Assembly: GCA_025399215.1 (NCBI GenBank)
Contig: MU621466.1
Span: 1-15,223 of the forward strand
DNA length: 15,223 bases
Direction: 5' to 3'
From: Globomyces pollinis-pini
Taxonomy: Eukaryota > Chytridiomycota > Chytridiomycetes > Rhizophydiales > Globomycetaceae
A model generated the notes under the pieces. The model was not told the origin of the DNA and made no database searches. It saw nothing but the letters and a program-made list of their open reading frames with translations. Both the position numbers and the translations under genes were made by a program. Every line of letters begins with the position of its first letter. Position 1 is the stretch's first letter. Shown piece after piece: positions 1 to 7,952 of the stretch.

Positions 1-62
1 ATACCTTTATCAGCCCAAGCGTTAACAGAAGTAGCAACTAATAATGTGAGATAAGTGTTCAT
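1..62 (-). CDS. S1/P1-type nuclease, first exon only (left copy, runs off the window)
   Basis: The ATG is at 62-60 and exon 1 spans 5-62. It is followed by the first four bases (gtat) of an intron that leaves the window. The exon encodes a short hydrophobic signal peptide ending ...SVNA, then WADKG. In the S1/P1 family the mature protein starts with Trp, whose amino group and backbone help bind the zinc cluster, so signal cleavage before Trp16 fits. The family (secreted, zinc-dependent, cutting single-stranded DNA and RNA) is assigned mainly from the right-hand copy at 15037, which is base-for-base identical over these 62 bases and shows more of the protein. The gene points out of the window to the left. 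Upstream sequence differs from the right copy within a few bases of the ATG. Confidence 0.75.
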   Translation of the reverse strand, partial: MNTYLTLLVATSVNAWADKG

Positions 63-1582
63 TCTCTAATTTTATTTGAATGAAATTTAGGCGAATATTG
101 CTGATTAAATAGAATATCTACCGTGACCTGGTGGAACATTGTCTGACCACGTTGGTGCCTGGATCCAGTGCTATCTGATACTGTGATAAAACGTGGGTTT
201 ACAATGTGATACCAGTCAAATTCGTCTGCTCTTTCTTTAGAATCTTATATATTCAAATAGACTAACTTCAGGTATTTTTATTCAACTTTTTGATTGAAAT
301 TAAAGTTCAAACTAAGTGCTTTTCTCAAACGGGAAGCAAAAAAAAGAAAAAAAAAAAGAAAAAAAGAGAAAAATGTGACTTTTGAAACAAAAGTGAAAAA
401 ATCTACCAAAACGTCATAAAATCTATGGAGGATACAATAATGACTGTTCTAAATGAACGACGATTCGATTCAAAATGGATTCATTGAGATGAAATGCAAT
501 TTAGTACTTGATTAAAGTTGAACTTTCGGTGTCTCTTTGCTTTTCATTGCAGTGGTACCGTTCTGGTTCAGGTTTTGAATTTGAGACCTGATCCAAAAAG
601 CCCATACAAGAACTTAATGAATGTTGGGAACCTTAACTGAATTGGCACAATGAAATAACCAATCATTGTCTTGCATGCAAACAGTTATTGGTGGGCTGTT
701 CTGGTAACAGGAATTGAGAATGAATTTTAATTATATCCAAATAGTAGAGTTTGACATTACTAACAATTGTTTATAACCGATTCAACTATTCAGTTTGTTA
801 GTATACTTTCAATATTCGCATCACGTTCCTTCCTTGCACCCAGCATCACGTTAAGGTGTTGCTGCTTGCTGTTTCAGAAACCCTCAGTTTCATAATCTCA
901 TAAATACTTTTCACATGTAAATAGGATTTAATAGGTGAACTTTACGTTATCTGTCAAGTAAATTTTACTACTATACAAATTTCCATAGATGGAACAATTC
1001 TTCACAAACAAAATTCCACAGATAAAAGAATTGTTCAAAAAACAGTAAAAATTTATTTGTATACGAAAAGCACTAAAATATTATAAACTAAGCATTGAAT
1101 AATCTAATTGTATATCGCCCAAATGAACAACTTGTGGAAATCTTTTGGGTAACAGAAACCAATGACCAATAGTCGGACCATATAATTTAAAAGCAGATGA
1201 TAATTTCCAAAATCCAAAGGCAATACTGATTCGGATTGGACAGTGTTAGTGACAGCCGATACCACTGTCATAGTCATCATATACAGGATTGACATTTCAA
1301 TTATTAAATTTTCTTATTTTTCTTTTGGAAATTCTATCATTATTAGTTGCGGCCAAATAATTTTACGATTATTAGAGAATTTTGGCCTGTTAATGTAGAT
1401 TAGGACTTGTTATTGTAGGCTACCAAGTAGTAAGATGTGCTTTTCGGTATTACAAATGCACGAACAATCCACCATAAAAGATGGACTGGTATCAACTTCA
1501 GAATATTTGTATTTGAAGTGGTTATATAACTTTCCTTAATTTATATTTATTACACTAAATTCAACTGAAGATGGGATGAGCA
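63..1582. other. 1.5-kb stretch with no supportable gene
   Basis: The left part (about 63-260) should hold the promoter of the minus-strand nuclease gene. It contains CACGTT (148-153) and AACGTG (190-195), hexamers also found upstream of the right-hand nuclease copy. A purine-only A-rich tract lies at 338-373. An 11-bp perfect inverted repeat, GAACAATTCTT/AAGAATTGTTC, lies at 992-1002 and 1026-1036. A 63-codon minus-strand ORF at 1104-1295 starts with a hydrophobic stretch but has no recognisable family and no convincing splice partners. The right part (about 1300-1582) is presumably the 3' flank of the SEL1 gene ending at 1583. Confidence 0.5.
338..373. repeat. A-rich purine-only low-complexity tract
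   Basis: Thirty-six consecutive A or G bases on the plus strand, mostly A runs broken by single G. It is simple sequence typical of intergenic DNA. Poly(dA:dT)-like tracts can exclude nucleosomes, but no specific role is shown here. Confidence 0.8.
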
Positions 1583-2696
1583 TTAATACCGATAATCTGC
1601 TGCCTTTGCTCGCCAATACGCAGCTTCTGCATCGTTTTTAATCACAACACCAGTTTCATACATATATGCCAATTTCTCACAAGCACGAGGTATTCCTAAA
1701 GCACCAGCAACAAGATAGTGGCGAAAGGCTTCAACGGAATTTCCCTGATGATCATTCAATCTACCAAGTTCCAACAAAGCAGTAGGGAATTGAGAACTAG
1801 ATCTTAAAAAATTAACGCTTTACTTTGTCCAGGCATTTTCTAGATATGCTTTCGCTTTTTGATGATTTGGTTCAGTTCCATATCCATATTGGTAGCAAAC
1901 ACCCAAAAAGTATTTAGATTCTGGCAGTTCTTTCTAAGAAAATTAACTCGAGATATTTTACGGATAGTTGGAAAAGAGAGAAAGCAGCAAAATAATCTGG
2001 AAGTTTAGCGTAAAACAGATCGTATGCTCTTAGGTAGTAATCTCTCAATTTTGTCTCTGGTGTTTGTGCCATGGCTAAAAAGTTAATATGTTCAAAAATG
2101 TTTGACATGATTATGATTGACTCAAGGAAAGAGAAGGATGATTAGTAATTACCTTTGGAAGCCAAGACAGATTTTTCAAAAGTATTCACTTTAGATTCAA
2201 TGTTAACTAAAGATTTCTGTAGATCTGAATCTACAGAATCAGTTGAAGTGGGAACATTTTGTATTTTTGCATCCAGGGCACTAATTAAATTCTTATCAAC
2301 CTGCAAACCCAATTGCAACCCATCTGACGTTAATTGAAAATTATAAAACAAATTCTTCAAATGAGTTTTGTTTCTGCTTGAAGTCAGCATTTGCCTATGA
2401 TGAATTAGGATCAAAATATACCAGAATTTGTTTTGTGCCTGTACATCAGCAACTAAATTTCCAATAGTTGTAATGACTTGCAAATGTGCATCCAAGCAAC
2501 AACGTAACGGTTCTGAATCAAAAGCATCACCATGTTTTTGTAAATTCTGAGCTAATTTCTTAAGAGGAGGTAATTGACATTGCATAGTTTGTTGAAGAGG
2601 GTGTAGTATATCCTTTGCCCAAGCTTGGTCTGCCTTGAGGTTGATGACAACTGTGATGACTTGAATCAAACTGGTACATAAAGTGACAGCAAGCAT
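1583..2696 (-). CDS. Four-helix-bundle (MLKL/HeLo-like) plus SEL1-repeat protein, paralogue A
   Basis: Spliced model of five exons: 2422-2696, 2153-2394, 1962-2074, 1824-1933, 1583-1796. The introns are 27, 78, 28 and 27 nt, and the product is 317 aa ending in TAA. Residues about 5-130 are predicted helical, with short motifs (QNKFWQMLTSSRNK, then LQLGLQVD) that resemble the N-terminal four-helix-bundle domain of MLKL-type proteins; I judge this by eye. Residues about 173-317 form roughly four degenerate SEL1/TPR-like helical repeats (for example ESKYFLGVCYQYGYGTEP and EKLAYMYETGVV), usually protein-binding scaffolds. The first intron is 27 nt with no in-frame stop, so retaining it only adds nine residues. 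The model is supported by exon lengths 275, 113, 110 and 214, identical to paralogue B. The 78-nt intron contains an in-frame ATG at 2108, so a shorter SEL1-only product is possible. No transmembrane segment or signal peptide is evident, so a cytoplasmic location is likely. Function unknown. Confidence 0.8.
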
Positions 2697-3020
2697 TTGG
2701 AATTAAAGTAAAAAATATTCAAAACCGCATTCATATCCGAGACTGTTTGGGAGTGTAACAGAAGTGGCTCAATGACAAAACGCCCTGAAACGAGACACCA
2801 AAATGACAGGAAGTTGGAAAGATAGATACCATAAACGAATGGAGCTGCGTTACTGAATATAAAAAAGAGTTGTTATGAGGTGTGCACATTAGACTATAAT
2901 TTGTTATCTTTGATCACGCACCTGATCAGAAGGGCGATGCTGAGCACCAAACAACAAAGAGACCATATTGCTCCCAAACACAAAAAAATCACACACGTTC
3001 AATTGTTATGAATTTATTGA
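2697..3020. other. Intergenic region, presumed promoter of paralogue A
   Basis: It lies 324 bp between two tandem minus-strand genes, so it must hold the 3' flank of paralogue B and the promoter of paralogue A. Two copies of the palindrome TGATCA occur 12 bp apart, at 2911-2916 and 2923-2928. I see no gene and no clear TATA element. Confidence 0.45.
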
Positions 3021-4267
3021 TCAATGAACGACTGCATACGCTTTACCCTTCCAATAATTGGCTTCATCAACATCGTAAATTACATCTCCAGTCTCGTATA
3101 TTGCAGCAAGTTTCCCATATGCTTTGGGAACTCCTAGATTAGCTGCAAGTAAAAAGTTCCGGAATGCCTCGACACGGTTTCCAAGCAAATCATGTAGCTT
3201 TCCAAGTTCATATAATGCAATTGGAAATTGAGCACTACAAATCTTAATGGTTCAATTCTTTACTTTTTCCAAGACAATTCTAGATATCCTTTAGCTTTTT
3301 CAAGATCTTGATTGACTCCTTTGCGATAAAGATAGCACATTCCTAAAAAGAATTTTGCTTCAGGCAATGATTGCTAATTCATTAAATTCTAATCATCTTA
3401 CACAAAGTTTAAATAATGAAAAGGCAGTTTGGTAGTCAGGCGTGGGAGAATAATATAGATCGTATGCACGTAAATAATAATCTCTGAGTTTCATTTCTTG
3501 ATCTAAAGGGGCCACTAAACAAATTAGCATATGATCGTAAAAATATATATGGAGGATTCACTCGCGCTTAGATTTCTAACATTCAACATGAGCAGATTAA
3601 ATATGGTTATTTTCACAACGGATTAAAAAAAGATTCAATCAAAGGAGTTAATGTGTTTTAACCTACATTTTGATTGATGCACTGATTGTTTATATGCATT
3701 GATTTTTGAATCAATCTGATTGACGGAACGTTCCATATCGCTATTAAGTAGAGTACTATCACTAGAATCCGATTTGACTGAGATTGAATCACTTGCACGG
3801 TCTACATTCTTCAACATTCGGTCCATATCTGCTCTGTCTATCATAATTCCAGTTTGCAATCCATTGGATGTCATTTCAAACCGGATGAACAAGTTTTGAA
3901 GAGTACTCTTATTTCTCTTCGATGCTATAGATGAATATTCCAAGTGTTATATACCAAAGAATTTCCTAGAGTGAGACAGTAATTAGGGATACTTGAACTT
4001 ATTTTCAGCGTTCATTTCATTGAGGAAGTCTACAATACAACTCAATACCTCATGGTGGGCATCGAGACAAGTTCGTAATGGTTCTGAATCGTACAAATCG
4101 GCAGATTTCTTCAAGTTCTCTGCCAACTTTTCCAATGGTAATTGTTGACATTTAATTGTTCTTTGAAGTGGATCCAGCATATCATTTACCCACGCTGAGT
4201 TATTATGCATTGTCATGATCACATTAGCTACTCTGATGACTCCCATTATGGAATTATACGATGCCAT
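3021..4267 (-). CDS. Four-helix-bundle (MLKL/HeLo-like) plus SEL1-repeat protein, paralogue B
   Basis: Spliced model of six exons: 3993-4267, 3955-3965, 3667-3924, 3402-3514, 3264-3373, 3021-3234. The introns are 27, 30, 152, 28 and 29 nt, giving 326 aa and a TGA stop. The second exon is only 11 nt. Including it restores the frame and yields NKFKKFFASKRNK, which aligns without gaps to paralogue A. The N-terminal helical domain covers about residues 8-130, followed by a Ser/Asp-rich linker with a probable helix (about 131-181). Degenerate SEL1 repeats (about 182-326) include LGMCYLYRKGVNQDLEKAK. Its ATG lies 93 bp downstream of the stop of the LRR gene on the same strand, leaving little room for a promoter. 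The middle of the gene is nearly identical to paralogue C while the ends have diverged. Likely an intracellular scaffold or effector; the actual function is unknown. Confidence 0.82.
3955..3965 (-). other. 11-nt microexon of paralogue B
   Basis: This exon is flanked by a 27-nt intron (3966-3992, gtatcc..ctctag) and a 30-nt intron (3925-3954, gtatat..tatag). Skipping it shifts the frame and meets a TAA six codons later, so it is required for the full protein. Confidence 0.75.
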
Positions 4268-4360
4268 AATTGCTTATTGCTTTTACAGGAAAACATTTTT
4301 CATGTACAATTGAATTCAAAATTTCCTAAATTGGATGCGATTTATTAAGGCAATCATGCT

Positions 4361-5889
4361 TTAATTCTTTTCATAACGGAGCTTGTAACAGCCTCTCAAG
4401 AAGTTACTAGGAGAGAATGATTTCTGGCAAATATCCAATAGTCGACCAATTTTATACCTATCCAACAACACTCCAGCTACACAGTTCATATCCGAATGAT
4501 TCAAACTAACATTCATGCTCTCTAATATTAAAAAGATAATCTCCAATGGATATCTTTGAGGAAATTGTAATAGCAATCGACTGAACTGAATAATCAAGAT
4601 CAAATTATCATTAAATATTCTCTTCTCTTCATTCTTGTTCGAAATGTAATTGTAATCAAAGAACGTGGAATCATCTTTTCCAATAACTTCAGTAAATAGA
4701 TTGTCAATGGTAATCAATCGAATTTCATTCAAATCAGTTGCATCCAATGTACTGTAATTAATAAAATAGTGTCTTACCTTTGATCAAAGTAGAGTAACTC
4801 CAATGTTGTATTTTGCGTTAATGCAGTAAATATCCGTCTGATATTGTCCCCATTCAGTTCCAAATTCATCACCAACAATTGCTTTAATATTTTATTGCGT
4901 TTGATTATTTCATATAGTTGAAAAGATGTTTTATGAAATCGTTGGGATTGTAAACTTTGGATTTCAATAACTTCAAGGAAACGATGATTAATTAATGATT
5001 TCATAATTTCAGATAAATCATGGTCAGTGAAAGAACTATCATGAATCTTCAGTCCAACTAATCTGGTGGAATTTGTTTGAAGAACTCGTTGTATACCCTT
5101 TACATTCTCTTCACATGATATCAGTCCAGACAATTGTAGATATTGAAGATGCTCATGGTTTGCAATTGTGTTATAGAACTCTTCTGTTCCCTTTAATTCT
5201 TCCGTTACAATATTTAGCTTTTTTAAATTCCAGTTGAGTTCGATACATTTGCTCATTAAATACAATGTATGTGCATTCATTGAAATGCCTTCAAAGTTGA
5301 CCTCTCTCAACTGAGTTGTATTCGATAACGCATTTAAGAGTACAGTGATTGTTGCATTTGATAACTTACGTTCACATAGGTACAATGATTCAATCTGATT
5401 CTTTTCAAGTATCTTCACCATTTCTTTAATATCTTGATCACCCAATGAATGCGAATGATGTAATTTCTTGATGGGTAGTCGACTTAAATAAGGGATGATT
5501 TCAAACGTTTTATCGCGAGGAAAAGAATTCATATAAACCGAATGGATTGAATTGAAAATCGTTGATATAAAATTGATAATCTTTAAACTTTCAAGTGGAT
5601 ATTCCACTAGTGAGTTATAGTTGATAATTAATGTTTGAAATTGTTCTTTTGGAAAACAATTTAAAAAGTTGGTAATATCATCATATTCATTTGCTTGTTT
5701 TAATAATGGTAAAGTTAATTGAATGGAAGTTCTTGTTTGATAAAGTCTATGAAATGATTTGATTTTGGATTGCAAAATTGTTCGATTCTGCACCTTGGAC
5801 TTCAGTCTATAAATCATATCTAAATATTCGTTCAAATTCGCTGACTTCAAATCTCTGGTGTCATTAGGATTGGACAGTCTTAATATCAT
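4361..5889 (-). CDS. Leucine-rich-repeat protein of the ribonuclease-inhibitor type (intracellular)
   Basis: Two exons, 4778-5889 and 4361-4751, are joined across a 26-nt intron (4752-4777, gtaaga..ttacag). The model gives 500 aa and a TAA stop. Residues about 130-375 contain degenerate repeats of the longer, helix-containing LRR type found in RI- and RanGAP-like proteins. Examples are IESLYLCERKLSNATITVLL, LREVNFEGISMNAHTLYLM and LQYLQLSGLISCEENV. The N-terminal 130 residues and the C-terminal 125 or so are predicted helical, and I do not recognise them. There is no signal peptide or membrane segment. This LRR class differs from the short plant-type LRRs of the receptor genes to the right. 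It is a single gene wedged between paralogues B and C of the SEL1 family, all on one strand. Probably a protein-recognition module with unknown partner. Confidence 0.85.
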
Positions 5890-6217
5890 TTTCTACAATA
5901 TTGAAATCACGAAAATTAGGCTTTTGATTTGTCCTGGTCATATGACATAAATAGTGGACAATCGTCAATTGATAACACATTGATAAGTGACACCAATCAA
6001 GATATAGCAAGAATCATTGTGCATTAAGAGTATGTGTTTGTTTTAAACAATTAAAGAACAGTAAAACGTGAATACGTTTAAACCAATAAATATAAAAGCA
6101 AGTTCAAAACTATAAAAAAATAGGTATTACCACAATACTTATTTAAATGATAAAAACAAATATAATATGTATTTAATTGGGTTACATATTGGACATTTGC
6201 ATTTATCAAAAGCATGG
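5890..6217. other. Intergenic region, presumed promoter of the LRR gene
   Basis: This is the 328 bp between the LRR gene start and the paralogue C stop. Two TTGATAA direct repeats at 5969-5975 and 5980-5986 are 11 bp apart and contain the GATA core. A CCAAT sequence follows at 5993-5997. Further out, AAACGT (6064-6069) and ACGTTT (6074-6079) form a small dyad. I see no gene here. Confidence 0.45.
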
Positions 6218-7449
6218 TTATGCTTTATTCAATACACACTCATTAGCTTTACTGTTCCAATATTTGGCTTCCTCAAGATCATAAATCACATCACCACATT
6301 CATAAATCGTGGCAAGTTTACCATATGCTTTGGTGACTCCTAGATTTGCTGCAAGTAAAAAATTTCGGAATGCAATAGATTGATAACCAAGCACATCATG
6401 CAGCTTTCCGAGTTCATAAATTGCAATTGGAAGCTGAGCACTATAAATCTTAGTGGTTTAATTCTTTACTTTTTCCATGCCAATTCTAGATACTTTTTCG
6501 CTTCCCCAATATCCTGATCAACACCTTTGCCATAAAGATAGTACATTCCAATAAAGTAATTCGCTTCAGGTAAAGATTCCTATTCGATTAAACACGAATG
6601 GCCTTACACAAAGTTTAAACAATGAAAAGGAAGTTTCATAATCTGGAATCGCTGAATAGTACAGATCGTATGCACATAAATAACAATCTCGCAATTTCAT
6701 TTTTTGATTCAATTGAATTGCTGAAGAAATTAGTCAAAGTCTCTATAATATAATTATCAGATGAAAAGAAGCAAGTTTCATTTCTGGTGTGTTTCTCGCA
6801 TTCAACGTGAAGGGCATAGTAGAATACTTTATGGACAAAATAAAATTAAAATGATGAACCTACATTTTGATTGATGCACTGATTGTTTATATGCATTGAT
6901 TTTTGAATCAATTTGATTGACTTTTTTGAGCAGAATGCTATCACTAGAATCCGTTTTTACTGGAACTGAATCACTTGCACGGTCAACATTCTTTGACAGT
7001 CGGTACATATCCGCTCTGTCTATCATAATTCCAGTTTGCAATCCATTGGATGTCATTTCAAACCGGATGAACAAGTTTTGAAGAGTACTCTTATTTCTCT
7101 TCGATGCTATGGATGAATATTTCAAATCTTATATACCAAAGAATTTCCTAGAGTGAGACAGTAATTAGGGATACTTGAACTTATTTTCAGCGTTCATTTC
7201 ATTGAGGAAGTCTACAATACAACTCAATACCTCATGGTGGGCATCGAGACAAGTTCGCAATGGTTCTGAATCGTATAAATCGGCAGATTTCTTCAAGTTC
7301 TCTGCCAACTTTTCCAATGGTAATTGTTGACACTTGATTACTTTTTGGAGTAGATGTAACACATCGGTTACCCATATTGAGTTACTATGCATGTCCATGA
7401 TTAAATTGGCCACTTTGTTAATTGCCTTAATGGAATGAATGGAAGTCAT
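6218..7449 (-). CDS. Four-helix-bundle (MLKL/HeLo-like) plus SEL1-repeat protein, paralogue C
   Basis: Spliced model of six exons: 7175-7449, 7137-7147, 6864-7106, 6608-6720, 6470-6579, 6218-6440. The introns are 27, 30, 143, 28 and 29 nt, giving 324 aa and a TAA stop. The architecture matches paralogue B: helical N-terminal domain (about 8-130), charged Ser/Asp-rich linker five residues shorter than in B, and degenerate SEL1 repeats (about 177-324, for example IGMYYLYGKGVDQDIGEAK). From about residue 38 to the start of the linker the protein is almost the same as paralogue B, while the first 37 residues and the C-terminus differ clearly. It has the same 11-nt microexon. No secretion signal is seen. 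It ends 328 bp upstream of the LRR gene and starts 503 bp downstream of the pseudokinase receptor stop. Confidence 0.82.
7137..7147 (-). other. 11-nt microexon of paralogue C
   Basis: Same sequence and same flanking intron lengths (27 nt at 7148-7174, 30 nt at 7107-7136) as in paralogue B. It is needed to keep the reading frame through the helical domain. Confidence 0.75.
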
Positions 7450-7605
7450 TTCGGTTGAAGATAGAAAGGAATTCCACTCACCAATTTTATGCGCTCAGCC
7501 CCGTTCGCCCGCAATTTAGTTTTCAGTTGCCTTGATTTTAATGCCCATATCAATAATTTCTATATAGAAATCTGTGGTCCACATAAAAGAAAATATGGTA
7601 GTTGG

Positions 7606-7637
7606 ATTGGAGATTGAGGTCTAGATTATCCACCAAT
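7606..7637. repeat. CCAAT-dyad element, copy 1
   Basis: ATTGG at 7606-7610 and CCAAT at 7633-7637 face each other. Between them GGTCTAGATTATCCA nearly matches the second copy at 7844-7869. Confidence 0.4.
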
Positions 7638-7843
7638 CGTAGTTTATCTACTTGTATACGTAGATAGGGGTTATACTTAGTAATCCGAAAAAATGAATAA
7701 CTCAATAGATAGTTCCTCATAATAATAGTCTATTTATTACAAATGTAGACGAAAACTAACATCTACTAGAATATACATTTGATTAACAAATAAACGAAAA
7801 AGAACACGTACAATCAATTCATATTTTTGATGTTTCAGCAAAT

Positions 7844-7869
7844 ATTGGGGTCTGATTTTATCCACCAAT
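7844..7869. repeat. CCAAT-dyad element, copy 2
   Basis: ATTGG at 7844-7848 and CCAAT at 7865-7869 bound GGTCTGATTTTATCCA, a close copy of the element at 7606-7637. Confidence 0.4.
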
Positions 7870-7952
7870 ATAAAAATAGACACAAGAGAACATCGATATG
7901 TGAGTTAGCTAAAAAGTGTTTTCAGTCAAAGTAACTTGGATGGTAGTGCTAT

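Larger units (their letters stand above)
7450..7952. other. Intergenic region with repeated CCAAT-dyad elements
   Basis: 503 bp between the pseudokinase stop and the paralogue C start, both on the minus strand, so it should include the paralogue C promoter. Two similar elements, each an ATTGG..CCAAT dyad enclosing GGTCT..GATT..ATCCA, lie at 7606-7637 and 7844-7869. A 7-bp-arm hairpin, TATCTAC/GTAGATA, lies at 7645-7666. No coding sequence is supported, except a possible alternative 3' exon of the pseudokinase gene at 7909-7934. Confidence 0.45.

Noticed and set aside
59..244. Minus-strand open frame of 61 codons ending on the left nuclease ATG
   Set aside because: It has no initiating Met until deep inside, no family resemblance, and no splice acceptor and upstream exon that I could join with confidence. 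It is kept only as a remark on the nuclease leader.
1104..1295. 63-residue minus-strand ORF with a hydrophobic start
   Set aside because: It could be a secreted-protein fragment, but there is no recognisable domain and no supporting splice partners, and it lies in an AT-rich gene-free stretch.
3925..3992. A single 68-nt intron instead of two introns and a microexon
   Set aside because: The junction would shift the frame to a stop within six codons and lose residues that align with paralogue A.
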